Positions 54,605 through 63,909 are shown, numbered from the stretch's first letter. The stretch is DNA of 64,000 bases from JBBSDP01 sp038240605 (GCA_038240605.1 JBBSDP010000024.1:4533-68532), one strand, 5' to 3'. Numbers and translations: made by a program. Notes: generated by a model from the letters alone, not told the origin.

Positions 54605-56638
54605 ATGATCACCGTCGAAAGCGGGTCGAGCAAACCCGCCGCGCTCGCGTTGCTTTCCAGCGAACGGCCTCGCAACGTGGGATGGAAGCAGGCAGCGGGC
54701 CTGCTGTTCGGGGACTGGGGCACGAGCCGGCTCTACGTGTTGGGCCTGGCCTTCCTCTTCGCGGGCCACTCGAGCTTCTGGCTCATCGTGATGATGAGCG
54801 GGCTGATCCTCGCGGTCGGCTGGGCCTACACGCAGATCTGCCGAATCTATCCCGACGGGGGCGGCGTCTACACCGCCGCCAAGCACCGCAGCCGTATTCT
54901 TGCGGTGGTCGGCGCGCTGCTGCTCTTCGCCGACTACACGGTGACCGCGAGCCTGAGCGTGCTCGACGCGTTCCATTACTTTGGCCTGCCGGTCCAGCAC
55001 CATGCCCAGGTCGCGGAGGCGCACGCGGCAGCGGAATCAGGGGGCGCCAGCGGCAAGGTCATCGACGCCGGCAACGCAATCATCACCGATCACAAATCGG
55101 AAGATTCCGAGGCGGAGAAGCTCCTCGCCTGGGATTCGCCCGGACTCTGGGCGATCGTGGCGATCGTCGTGATCGGCCTCTTCAACCTGATGGGCCCGAA
55201 ACACACGGGCGGGTTCGCGATCGTTGCGGCGGCGGGAATGATCTTCATCACGCTGCTGATCGCCGGGGCCGCGATCTTCCGCGTTCCGTGGCATGAGTTG
55301 CCGCATCGCATCGGGTCACTCAATCACAGCCCGGCGCACCTATGGGTAGCGTTCGTGTCGATCGTGCTGGCGCTCTCAGGAGTCGAGGCGATCGCCAACC
55401 TCACGGGCGTCATGAAGAAGCCCGTTCCGGCGACCGCCAACAAGGCGATCTGGACGGTCGCGTTTGAGGTTGCGATCTTCAACATCTTCCTCGCCGCCTG
55501 CATGTGCGCGATCTATCCGATGGACCGCGAACAGCACGTCAACGACATGCTCGCGTTCCTGAGCGGCCGATTCGTCGGAGGGTGGGGTGAGTGGGGCGTA
55601 CGCATCGTCGGCGGCTTGCTGCTGATCTCCGCCGGCAACACCGCGATTACCGATATGATTTCCGTGCAGTATCTGATGGCGCGCGACGGCGAGCTGCCGC
55701 GGTTCATGCAGGGGCTCAACCGCTTCGGCGTGCCGTGGGTGCCGGCGATCGTCGCCGCCTCGGTGCCGATCTTCGTCCTCGTCATCAGTCACAACCTGGA
55801 GCGACTGGCGGCGCTTTACGCGATCGGGGTGATCGGCGCCGTCGCGATCAACGTGACGCTCTGCTCGATCCACCCGCGCTTGCGCGGCCTGCGCCGCAAG
55901 GCGCCGATGCTGGCGCTGGGCGTCGTTCTACTGAGCATCTGGGTGACGCTGGCGTTCACGAAAATTCATGCGCTGATCTTCGTCTGCGTCGTCATGGCCG
56001 TGGGGCTCACCATCCGCGGCCTCACGAAATGGCTGGCCGTGCGCAAGGGCGGACGGCCAACGCTCCTGCGGCAGGCCATCATGGAGCAGCTCAACGATCG
56101 GGCAATGAGCCAGCCCAAGCTGCTGCTGGGCACGTACGGCTCAGAGGCGCTGGCCTCGGCCTCGATCCGGCGTGCCAAGGAAACGGGATCGACGCTGATC
56201 GTTTGCTTCATCCGCCAGATTTCGCTTTCGTACAAGTACGAAGGGCGGCAGCTCAACATCGATACCGACATCGCGGCCCTCCGCACCTTCGGCCGGTTCC
56301 TCGAACTGGGCCATCAACACGGCGTGCCGATCCTGCCGGTCTATGACAGTGGGCACGACGCGACAGAGCTCATCGCGGAAACCGCGGCCATCTACGGCGC
56401 CTCCGAAGTGTTGATCGGCACCAGCCGCCGCGGCGCGATCTACCACCTGATCAAGGGCCATTTCCAGGAGCGGCTGGAAGGGATCCTTCCGTCGGACGTG
56501 CCGGTACGCGTGGTCGTGCCGGATGCTGGGCCGAGTGACAATTCGCCAACGGGTGGGTTCCCAGTCATCCCCAGCGCTCCGACGGCAGCGGGCGTCGAGC
56601 CGGGCGACGCCGCGCGCTCTGGAAACGACGGAAACTGA
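54605..56638 (+). CDS. KimA-like APC-superfamily transporter with C-terminal USP-like domain
   Basis: A 677-residue transporter. About 12 hydrophobic helices in residues 20-475 with KimA-like marks: YPDGGGVYTAAK, LLLFADYTVTASLSVLDA, LSGVEAIANLTGVMKKP, and SAGNTAITDMISVQYLMA. The last 170 residues, from PKLLLGTYGSEALAS through ASEVLIGTSRRGAIYHLIKG, have a universal-stress-like nucleotide-fold. KimA (B. subtilis YdaO) imports K+ with protons; substrate here is inferred from that family and from the c-di-AMP riboswitch. Start ATG 54605 matches the paralogue's N-terminus better than the in-frame TTG 54590. The long periplasmic-like insert after helix 3 (residues 120-180) is His/Ala-rich. Paralogue at 59414-61408. 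Confidence 0.88.
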   Translation: MITVESGSSKPAALALLSSERPRNVGWKQAAGLLFGDWGTSRLYVLGLAFLFAGHSSFWLIVMMSGLILAVGWAYTQICRIYPDGGGVYTAAKHRSRILAVVGALLLFADYTVTASLSVLDAFHYFGLPVQHHAQVAEAHAAAESGGASGKVIDAGNAIITDHKSEDSEAEKLLAWDSPGLWAIVAIVVIGLFNLMGPKHTGGFAIVAAAGMIFITLLIAGAAIFRVPWHELPHRIGSLNHSPAHLWVAFVSIVLALSGVEAIANLTGVMKKPVPATANKAIWTVAFEVAIFNIFLAACMCAIYPMDREQHVNDMLAFLSGRFVGGWGEWGVRIVGGLLLISAGNTAITDMISVQYLMARDGELPRFMQGLNRFGVPWVPAIVAASVPIFVLVISHNLERLAALYAIGVIGAVAINVTLCSIHPRLRGLRRKAPMLALGVVLLSIWVTLAFTKIHALIFVCVVMAVGLTIRGLTKWLAVRKGGRPTLLRQAIMEQLNDRAMSQPKLLLGTYGSEALASASIRRAKETGSTLIVCFIRQISLSYKYEGRQLNIDTDIAALRTFGRFLELGHQHGVPILPVYDSGHDATELIAETAAIYGASEVLIGTSRRGAIYHLIKGHFQERLEGILPSDVPVRVVVPDAGPSDNSPTGGFPVIPSAPTAAGVEPGDAARSGNDGN

Positions 56639-56655
56639 TCGGGTTTCGCGGTCGA

Positions 56656-57915
56656 CTAAGCCGCTGCGATCGCCGTGTCGTCATGGGTCAGGCTGCGCTT
56701 GATGACACGGCGGATGGTGGTGCCTTGCACGAGGATGGAGAAAACCACGACGCCGTACGTAATGGAAACGATCGCGTCGCGGTAGGGACCCTGCGGCAAC
56801 GAGAGAGCCATGGCAACCGCGAGGCCGCCGCGCAGCCCGCCCCAGGTCAGGATTGGGATCAATGCGCGCTTGAAACTCCGACCTGCGGGCATCGAGCGGA
56901 TCGTCGCGGTCACGCTCAGCCACCGCGCCAGGAGCACCACGGGAATTGTGAAGGCGGTCGCGATCAGGATCGGCCGGTTGAACCGAGTGACCAACACCTG
57001 CATGCCTATCAGGAGAAACAGGACGGCGTTGAGGATCTCCTCGATCAGATTCCAGAATCGCCCGAGATCTTCTCCGACCGCGACCGGCAAGTTGAAGACC
57101 CGTCCCTGGTTTCCCATCAGCAGCCCGGCCACGACGGTTGCGATGGGCGCCGAACAGCGCAATCCTTCCGCCAGCGCGTAAGTTCCCATGACCAGCGCCA
57201 ACGTGAGCAGCACCTCCACCTGGTATTCGTCGACGCGCCGCAGCAGCAGGTAGACGACTGCGCCGCCGGCCAGCCCGATGAGTGCGCCGCCCAGCGATTC
57301 GCGCAGGAAGAGCCATGTGACCGACCCGACCGTGACCGGCGTCGTGCCCCGGGCGAACTCCAGGAGCGTTAGAAACAGCACTACGCCGATCCCGTCGTTG
57401 AACAGCGATTCGGCGGAAATGACCGTCTGGATGCTGCGCGAGGCCCCGACGTTCTTCATCAGGCTGATGACCGCGACCGGGTCGGTCGGGGAGATCAAGG
57501 CGCCGAACAGAAGACAGACGTGCACGGGCATGGGCGAGGCGAGCAGCTTGAACATCGCCCACGTCAGCCCGCCTACGATGAACATGGACGCGATCGTGCC
57601 GACAACGGTCAGGACGGCGGTAACGCCGCGGTTCCGCATCAGCTCATTGAGGTCAACGCTCATCGCCCCGGCGAAGAGGAGGAACCCCAGCATCCAGTGA
57701 AGCACGGCATCGTCGAAGTGAATGTTGCTCAGGAACGCTCGTGCCATCCGTTGCACCGGCATTGCAAACTCACCGGTTGCGATGAGGATCAGCGAGAGGA
57801 CCAGGGCGACGAGCATGATTCCGATGCTGGGGTGAAGTCGGAGGTACCGGTGATTGACGTAGGCGCAGAGGGCCGCGAGCGTGAGCAGGATCGCGATGAC
57901 CTGAAACAATTGCAT
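56656..57915 (-). CDS. CPA1-family cation/proton antiporter
   Basis: A 419-residue antiporter with about 12 helices. CPA1/NhaP marks: ALISPTDPVAVISLMKNVG (helix 5 DP motif), SAESLFNDGIGVVLF (ND motif), and TWGGLRGGLAVAMALSLP near the end. It should exchange Na+ or K+ for H+ across the inner membrane. No RCK_C or USP domain is attached, so any c-di-AMP effect would be indirect. The start at 57915 gives the normal N-terminus; the frame is open much further but that part overlaps the divergent regulator. Convergent with the riboswitch-controlled transporter (17 bp between). Confidence 0.88.
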   Translation of the reverse strand: MQLFQVIAILLTLAALCAYVNHRYLRLHPSIGIMLVALVLSLILIATGEFAMPVQRMARAFLSNIHFDDAVLHWMLGFLLFAGAMSVDLNELMRNRGVTAVLTVVGTIASMFIVGGLTWAMFKLLASPMPVHVCLLFGALISPTDPVAVISLMKNVGASRSIQTVISAESLFNDGIGVVLFLTLLEFARGTTPVTVGSVTWLFLRESLGGALIGLAGGAVVYLLLRRVDEYQVEVLLTLALVMGTYALAEGLRCSAPIATVVAGLLMGNQGRVFNLPVAVGEDLGRFWNLIEEILNAVLFLLIGMQVLVTRFNRPILIATAFTIPVVLLARWLSVTATIRSMPAGRSFKRALIPILTWGGLRGGLAVAMALSLPQGPYRDAIVSITYGVVVFSILVQGTTIRRVIKRSLTHDDTAIAAA

Positions 57916-58039
57916 GGGAAATTGCGTCGGCCCCGCTGCCTCGATTGACCGGTCCGGCGGCGGCCGTGACGATAGCCGTTCACCGGCAAACCCGACAGTT
58001 GTACGCGTGAATCGCGCCAGCGCAGGGCGCGCCGAGCCC

Positions 58040-59413
58040 ATGACAGACACCCCAATTCCAACCACGACCCCGGCCCCGCGACGGCCGCTGAAGATCCTGA
58101 TCGTCGATGACGAGCCGACGATCCGCAAGATGCTTTCGATGAGCCTTGCGGCCGACGGGCACCTCCCGACCTCAGTCGCGTCAGCCCCGGCGGCGCTCGC
58201 AGAGGCGGCACGCGAGCCGTTCGACGTCGCGCTGGTCGACCTGCGGCTTGGCACCGAGAAGGGGCTCGACCTCCTGCCGAAACTCGTTGGCGACAGCCCA
58301 TGGCTCAAGGTGGTCGTTATCACTGCTTATGCCACCATCGACACCGCAGTGGAAGCGATCAAGCGCGGCGCTGCCGACTATCTCCCCAAGCCGTTTACGC
58401 CTGCCCAAATACGGCTTGTGGTGAACCGGGCAGCGGAGCTGCTGTCGCTGGAGCGGCGCGTCGCGGACCTCCAGTCGGCACGGGGCGAAAGCGACGATTC
58501 GATTGACCTCGTGAGCGCCGATCCCGAAACGCGCCGCGCAATTGAGTTGGCGCGACAGGTGGCCCCGAGCAGCGCAACGGTGCTGATCCGGGGCGAAAGC
58601 GGTACCGGAAAGGGCGTGCTGGCGCGGGCGATGCACGGCTGGAGCGACCGAGCCGCCGGCCCATTTGCCACCGTCTCCTGCCCGACCCTTTCGCCACAGC
58701 TTCTGGAGAGCGAGCTGTTCGGTCACGTGAAGGGGGCGTTCACCGGATCGGTCCGCGACAACCCCGGCCGCATCGCGGCCAGTGAAGGGGGGACCCTCTT
58801 CCTGGACGAGATCGGTGACCTGCCGCTTGGGTTGCAGCCTAAGCTGCTTCGCTTTGTACAGGACCGCGAATACGAACGGGTCGGCGACATCCACACCCGG
58901 CGGTCGGACGTGCGCGTGATTGCCGCAACCAATGTAAATTTGGCTGAAGCCGTCCGAGCCGGTCGATTTCGCGAAGACCTGCTCTACCGGATCAACGTGA
59001 TTCAGATCGATCTCCCGCCGCTGCGAAACCGCCAGCCGGACATCATTCCCCTTGCTGAGCGCTTGCTGACGTTTTTCAGCCGTCGTCGTCCGATCGGTGC
59101 CTTTAGCGATGAGGCTGCTTCGGCGCTTCGAGCCTATGCGTGGCCAGGCAATCTCCGCGAGCTGCGAAACGTAATCGAACGAGCCGTCATTCTGTGTCGC
59201 GGGGATCACATTGGATTGGAACACTTGCCGTCCAATTTCGCCGAAGTGCGCAATGAAGCGCAGTTGGGAGACCCGGTGCCATTCGATCAGATCGAAGCGA
59301 TCCACATCCGCAAGTTGATCGCCCGCTCCCGCTCGATGGAGGAAGCGGCCGAGGCTCTGGAGATCGACGCGGCGACGCTTTGGCGCAAACGCAAGAAATA
59401 CGGGATCTGGTGA
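58040..59413 (+). CDS. Sigma54-dependent response regulator (NtrC family)
   Basis: A 457-residue NtrC-type regulator. Receiver domain with acidic pocket DDE and phosphoacceptor Asp67 (VALVDLRLG), Lys in YLPKPF. AAA+ domain: Walker A GESGTGKG (185-192), the sigma54-contact loop GAFTGS (232-237), Walker B LFLDEIGD (253-260). The C-terminal Fis-like HTH is EEAAEALEIDAATLWRKRKK. It activates sigma54 promoters once phosphorylated. Start at ATG 58040; the in-frame extension to 57914 is antisense to the antiporter. No cognate kinase is directly adjacent; the kinase at 61536 is the nearest. Stop abuts the stop of the second transporter. Confidence 0.93.
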   Translation: MTDTPIPTTTPAPRRPLKILIVDDEPTIRKMLSMSLAADGHLPTSVASAPAALAEAAREPFDVALVDLRLGTEKGLDLLPKLVGDSPWLKVVVITAYATIDTAVEAIKRGAADYLPKPFTPAQIRLVVNRAAELLSLERRVADLQSARGESDDSIDLVSADPETRRAIELARQVAPSSATVLIRGESGTGKGVLARAMHGWSDRAAGPFATVSCPTLSPQLLESELFGHVKGAFTGSVRDNPGRIAASEGGTLFLDEIGDLPLGLQPKLLRFVQDREYERVGDIHTRRSDVRVIAATNVNLAEAVRAGRFREDLLYRINVIQIDLPPLRNRQPDIIPLAERLLTFFSRRRPIGAFSDEAASALRAYAWPGNLRELRNVIERAVILCRGDHIGLEHLPSNFAEVRNEAQLGDPVPFDQIEAIHIRKLIARSRSMEEAAEALEIDAATLWRKRKKYGIW

Positions 59414-61408
59414 TCAGTGGCCCGCCGGCACGGCAGCCGGTTCCGGCGGCGACGGCTCCGGCTGAAGCACCTGCACTGTGATCTCGGGGGGAAGCATTTC
59501 TTCCAGCTTCTTCTGGAACGAACCTTTGATGAACGTGAAGATCGCGCCCTGCCGGCTCGTGCCAATCAGGACGCGCTCGCAACCGGTGATGGCGGCGGCT
59601 TCGGCCATCAGCTCGGCCGCATCATCACCGCTGTCGTAGACCGGGAGGACCGGTACGCCCATGTCGTGAACGAGGTCCAGGAAGCGGGCAAAGGTGCGCA
59701 GCGCCGCCAGATCGGTATCCATCGTGAGCGTGCGTTCCCAGTTGTTGGCGATGCGGACCGAACGAATGAAGCAAACGACAAGCGTCGCGTTGGAGTTCTT
59801 CGCTTCCAGCAGCGCCTGGCGGGCCAGCGCGTCCGAGCCGTAGGTGCCGACGAGGATGCGCGTGCGATCCAGGGCGCCGTCAGCGAGCTGTTGCATGATC
59901 GCCCGTCGAAGCAGGCTCGGACGCGGACCTTTCCGGTTGGCGAGCCACTTGTTCAATTGCCGCGCGGTCAGCCCGATCACCATGACGACGGTGACGAATA
60001 TCAGCGCTTCCCGCTTCACGTAGGCGAGCGTCACCCAGATCACCAGCAGGATGACGCCCAGCAGAATCATGGGGATCTTGCGCCGCCATCGCCGCAGGCG
60101 CGGGTGGAACGCACAGAGGCAGATGTTGATCGCCACGGCGCCGATCACGCCGATCGCGTACAGGGCGGCCAGTCGATCGAGGTTGTGGCTGATCAGCAGG
60201 ACGATGATTGGCACCAGTGCCGCCACCACGCCCGGCAGCCACGGCACGCCAAACCGATTGAGCTTGACCAGCGTTGCCGGCAGTTCCCCATCGCGGGCCA
60301 TCAGATACTGGATGGAAATCATCCCGGAGATCGCGGTATTTCCCGCCGAGAGGAGAAGGAAACCGCCCACGATTCGGACGGCCCATTCACCCCAGGCGCC
60401 GACGTAGTGGCCGGTCAGGAACGCGGCCATGTCTTCGAGGTGGGCATCTCGGTTGATGGGATAGATCGCCAGCACGCACAAGGCGAGGATCACGTTAAAG
60501 ACCGCGACTTCGGTGGCCACGACCCAGATCGCCTTCCGCGCCGTCGTTGGCACCGGCCGGCGCATCAGGCCGGTGAGGTTGGCGATCGCCTCGACCCCGC
60601 TGAGCGCGAGGACGATCGACACGAATGCAATCCAAAGCTGTCCCGGGTGGGAGAAGTCAGGCCGGCCGATGCGGTGCGGAAGCTCGCGCCACTGGACCTG
60701 TGGCAGCGCAAAGGCGCAAATGAGCAGCGTAATGAAGACCATCCCCACCGCCGCGACGATCGCAAACCCGCCCGTATGCTTCGGGCCCAGCATGTTGAAG
60801 AGGCCGATGACCAGGATTGCCACGATCGCCCACAAACCGGGCGAATCGAGCGCGAGGAATTTCTCCGCCTCGGACTTGGGGCTCTCGCGCTTGGGATCCA
60901 GCGAGTTTCCCGCGTCGATGTTGCGGCTCGTGTCGTAGTGTTGATCGGCAATCTGGATCCGATGCTCCCCACCCGCGGCTTCGGCGGCCGCCGCATGTTC
61001 CGGCGCTGACACGTGCTTGTGCACCGGCAGGCCGAAATAATGAAAAGCGTCGAGCACGCTCAGGCTCGCCGTCACCGTGTAGTCGGCGAAGAGCAGCAGG
61101 GCGCCGACGACCGCTAGCGTCCGGCTGGTATGCTTGGCCGCGGTGTAGACGCCGCCGCCATCGGGATAAATCCGGCAGATCTGCGAATAAGCCCAGCCGA
61201 CCGCCAGGATCAGCGCGCTCATCGCGACGATGAGCCAGAAGCTGGTCCGCCCGGCGAAGAAGAGGGCGAGACCCAGTACGTAAAGACGGCTAGTACCCCA
61301 ATCTCCAAACAACAACCCCGCCGCCTGGACCCAGCCGACGTTTCGGGGGCGCTCGCTGGCAAGAAGGGTCAGGGCGTGAGGTTTAATGGGGCGGTCGTGG
61401 TCGTCCAT
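59414..61408 (-). CDS. Second KimA-like APC transporter with USP-like domain
   Basis: A 664-residue close paralogue of the transporter at 54605. Shared blocks include SERPRNVGW, RIYPDGGGVYTAAKH, and ALSGVEAIANLTGLM, and it keeps the USP-like tail (RTRILVGTYGSDALARQA, RVLIGTSRQGAIFTF). The His/Ala insert after helix 3 differs in sequence and is longer. K+ import is inferred by family. No c-di-AMP aptamer is visible in the 127-bp divergent region before it (61409-61535), so the pair may be expressed under different conditions. ATG 61408 matches the paralogue's start; GTG 61450 is also in frame. Confidence 0.88.
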   Translation of the reverse strand: MDDHDRPIKPHALTLLASERPRNVGWVQAAGLLFGDWGTSRLYVLGLALFFAGRTSFWLIVAMSALILAVGWAYSQICRIYPDGGGVYTAAKHTSRTLAVVGALLLFADYTVTASLSVLDAFHYFGLPVHKHVSAPEHAAAAEAAGGEHRIQIADQHYDTSRNIDAGNSLDPKRESPKSEAEKFLALDSPGLWAIVAILVIGLFNMLGPKHTGGFAIVAAVGMVFITLLICAFALPQVQWRELPHRIGRPDFSHPGQLWIAFVSIVLALSGVEAIANLTGLMRRPVPTTARKAIWVVATEVAVFNVILALCVLAIYPINRDAHLEDMAAFLTGHYVGAWGEWAVRIVGGFLLLSAGNTAISGMISIQYLMARDGELPATLVKLNRFGVPWLPGVVAALVPIIVLLISHNLDRLAALYAIGVIGAVAINICLCAFHPRLRRWRRKIPMILLGVILLVIWVTLAYVKREALIFVTVVMVIGLTARQLNKWLANRKGPRPSLLRRAIMQQLADGALDRTRILVGTYGSDALARQALLEAKNSNATLVVCFIRSVRIANNWERTLTMDTDLAALRTFARFLDLVHDMGVPVLPVYDSGDDAAELMAEAAAITGCERVLIGTSRQGAIFTFIKGSFQKKLEEMLPPEITVQVLQPEPSPPEPAAVPAGH

Positions 61409-61535
61409 CGCGTGTCGGGCTTCGCGTGCGCGGGCGCGGTGGTGACTCACCGCCGATGATGACCTTATATCGCGCCGGTCCCCGCGCCAACAACGCCGCC
61501 GCGCCGGCAGCAGGGCGCACCGGAGCGGCGGTGGT

Positions 61536-63479
61536 ATGACAATTCGCGTGCAAAGCGGCCGAACCTCCGATCAGGAAGCCCGGTCGCGGTTGAAAATGCG
61601 TTCACGGACCGATGGCGTGTCGGCGCAGCATCGCCGCGACCTCGATCGCTTCCTGTACGAAAACGCGCGAAGCGTCGAGTTCGGCCAGAACATGGTCGAC
61701 GCCCTCGACCGCCTCAGCGACGTCGCCCGCAAGTCCACGGACGTGCGGGCCGATTCAAGATCGTTCGCCGAGGCACGATCCGCGGCAACGGACTCACTCG
61801 ATGTGTTCTCCAAGAACCTTCAGTGGGAGTCCGGCAACATCACGCTCCCCGGCGAGCAGGAGCTGGCCGACGACCTGACGCTGCTCTGGTCCGGCTCCGA
61901 TCGCACCGGCCGCAAAATCACCGACGCATATGAACCGGCATACGTTCGGCTTCTCGATCCGGCGGCAACCCACGCCGATCGGGCGCAGGCGGCAGCCATT
62001 GTGGAACGTCGCACGCCCGGCGTGCGCGCGGCGGCGATGTCGATCATCCGCCTCAACTTCGACAACATGAAGCCGCTCGAAGGGCGCGTGAAGAACATGG
62101 CGGACCAGGCCATGCGGCTCACGCTCGCCCTGACGATCGTCGGTATCGCGCTGGCGGTCGTGCTGGTCGTCGTCATGGCCCGCTCGATCCTGCGGCCGGT
62201 GCAGACGCTGACCCGCTCGGCCAAGTTGATCGAGCAGGGGAACCTCGACCTGGTCGTGCAGGTCAATTCACGCGATGAACTGAGGCAACTTGCCGAGGCG
62301 TTCAACTCCATGACCGCCAAGCTCCGCGAGTACCGCCGTACCAATCGGGCAAAGCTGGTCCGCACGCAGCAGACGACCCAACTGGCGATCAACTGCCTCC
62401 CTGACGCGGTTGCCATCCTCAGTCCCGACGGCATCGTGGAGATGGCCAGCGCGGTGGCGCAGCGACTCTTCGGACTTCGGCCGGATGCACATGTCGGCGA
62501 GCAGCGCGCTCCGTGGCTGGTGAACCTCTACCGACAGACGACCGACACGCTTCAGGCGGTCGAGCCGCGCGGCTATGAGTCGGCAATCCAGGTGCTGGAT
62601 GCCGGCGGCGGGGAGCGCTTCTTCCTTCCGCATGCGGTCCCGATCCTCGATGAGGGTCGCCAGCTCCAGGGCGTCACGGTCGTGCTGGCGGACGTGACCC
62701 ACCTGCGCCGCCTCGACGAGATGAAGAGCGGGATGCTCTCGGTCGTCTCGCACGAGCTGAAGACGCCGCTCACGTCGATCCGCATGGGCGTGCACCTGCT
62801 GCTCGAGGAGCGACTGGGCTCGTTGACCACGCAACAGAACGACATCCTCGTCGCGGTGCGCGACGACAGTGAACGGCTCAACCAGATCGTGGAAAACCTG
62901 CTCGATATCGAGCGCATCGAATCCGGCGGCGCCCTCATGGAATTGAAGCCGGAAACCGTGGACGGATTGGTGAGAGCCGCGACCGAGCCGATGCGATCCG
63001 CCTTTCAGGACCGTGGCGTGGAGTTGAGCATCGATCTGCCGGACGACGCGCCTCCGGTCATGGCCGACGCCGGCCGAGTCCGGCTCATCTTCACCAACCT
63101 GCTCGGCAATGCCCTGAAATATACCCCTTCAGGCGGACAGGTCTGGGTCACGGCGGCTGTGGAAGACGATATGGTTCGTTTTTCCGTGTGCGACACCGGC
63201 AAGGGCATTCCGGCCCAATTCCAGTCGCGGATCTTCGAGCGCTTCTTCCGCGTGCCGGGCCAGACGAGCGTGACCGGCGCCGGCCTGGGACTGGCGATCG
63301 CCCGGGAGCTCGTCGTCGCCCATGGCGGAGACCTGAATTTGGAAAGCCGGGAAGGGGTCGGCAGCACCTTCAGTTTCACGCTGCCGAGGTCCGAGCCATT
63401 GCCGACGACCGCGGCGGCCTCCGCGCACCCCATCCACTCAGAGCTCTCGGAAGTGACCGAGGCAAGCCATAGAAGCTAA
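61536..63479 (+). CDS. HAMP-PAS sensor histidine kinase lacking its first membrane helix
   Basis: A 647-residue kinase. Residues 36-190 form a four-helix-type sensor domain (RFLYENARSVEFGQNMVDALDRL, as in KinB-type kinases), then one clear membrane helix (LTLALTIVGIALAVVLVVVM, 195-214), HAMP (217-268), PAS (about 283-390), HisKA with the phospho-His406 in VSHELKTPLTS, and HATPase_c with N (NLLGNALKYTP), G1 (DTGKGIP) and G2 (GAGLGLAIA) boxes. KinB-like kinases usually begin with a TM1 helix; here the first 35 residues are charged and no upstream frame supplies one. The sensor would then stay in the cytosol, or the 5' end is altered. The partner regulator overlaps its 3' end. Confidence 0.9.
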   Translation: MTIRVQSGRTSDQEARSRLKMRSRTDGVSAQHRRDLDRFLYENARSVEFGQNMVDALDRLSDVARKSTDVRADSRSFAEARSAATDSLDVFSKNLQWESGNITLPGEQELADDLTLLWSGSDRTGRKITDAYEPAYVRLLDPAATHADRAQAAAIVERRTPGVRAAAMSIIRLNFDNMKPLEGRVKNMADQAMRLTLALTIVGIALAVVLVVVMARSILRPVQTLTRSAKLIEQGNLDLVVQVNSRDELRQLAEAFNSMTAKLREYRRTNRAKLVRTQQTTQLAINCLPDAVAILSPDGIVEMASAVAQRLFGLRPDAHVGEQRAPWLVNLYRQTTDTLQAVEPRGYESAIQVLDAGGGERFFLPHAVPILDEGRQLQGVTVVLADVTHLRRLDEMKSGMLSVVSHELKTPLTSIRMGVHLLLEERLGSLTTQQNDILVAVRDDSERLNQIVENLLDIERIESGGALMELKPETVDGLVRAATEPMRSAFQDRGVELSIDLPDDAPPVMADAGRVRLIFTNLLGNALKYTPSGGQVWVTAAVEDDMVRFSVCDTGKGIPAQFQSRIFERFFRVPGQTSVTGAGLGLAIARELVVAHGGDLNLESREGVGSTFSFTLPRSEPLPTTAAASAHPIHSELSEVTEASHRS

Positions 63480-63909
63480 ACGAATCCTCATTGTGGACGA
63501 CGAGACCAACATCCGCCTGATGCTTCGCGCCGCGTTGGAGACCGAAGGTTACGCGATCGACGAAGCCGTGGACGGCCGCGCCGCCCTAACGGCGATCGAC
63601 CGGCGCATGCCCGACTTGATGCTCCTGGACCTGTCGATGCCGTTGCTCGACGGCATGGGAGTGCTGGAGCAATTGCGCCAATCCGATCTGAGCCGCAAGC
63701 CACGCGTCATCGTGCTGACGGCGTACGGTTCGATCTCCGCGGCCGTGAACGCGACCCGGCTGGGCGCGGTTGATTTTCTGGAAAAGCCGGTCTTGCCAAG
63801 CCAGGTGCGCGAGGCCGTGGAAGCCGCGCTTGCCATGCCATCGGGCGATCCTGCCCGATCTAGCCTAACCTTCGCAGCTTCGATCGATTTGCGGAATTTT
63901 CCCGCCTGA
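63469..63909 (+). CDS. Single-domain response regulator, apparent ATA start
   Basis: A 146-residue receiver-only protein: RILIVDDETNIRLML (acidic pocket), LLLDLSMP (phospho-Asp), VIVLTAYG (Thr) and LEKPV (Lys). No output domain; the C-terminal 20 residues are a short tail. No ATG/GTG/TTG lies before the first beta strand; GTG 63493 would remove it. ATA 63469 would give IEAKRILIVDDE, with GAGG six bases upstream (63459-63462), and overlaps the kinase stop by eleven bases, as in coupled pairs. I annotate the ATA start as most likely biologically or as a mutated ATG. Without DNA-binding, it probably works by phosphotransfer or by protein contact. Confidence 0.8.
   Translation: MEAKRILIVDDETNIRLMLRAALETEGYAIDEAVDGRAALTAIDRRMPDLMLLDLSMPLLDGMGVLEQLRQSDLSRKPRVIVLTAYGSISAAVNATRLGAVDFLEKPVLPSQVREAVEAALAMPSGDPARSSLTFAASIDLRNFPA

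Noticed and set aside
61409..61535. Second c-di-AMP riboswitch before the paralogous transporter
   Set aside because: None of the conserved GGGGGACCC or CAGCTAACC blocks is found there.
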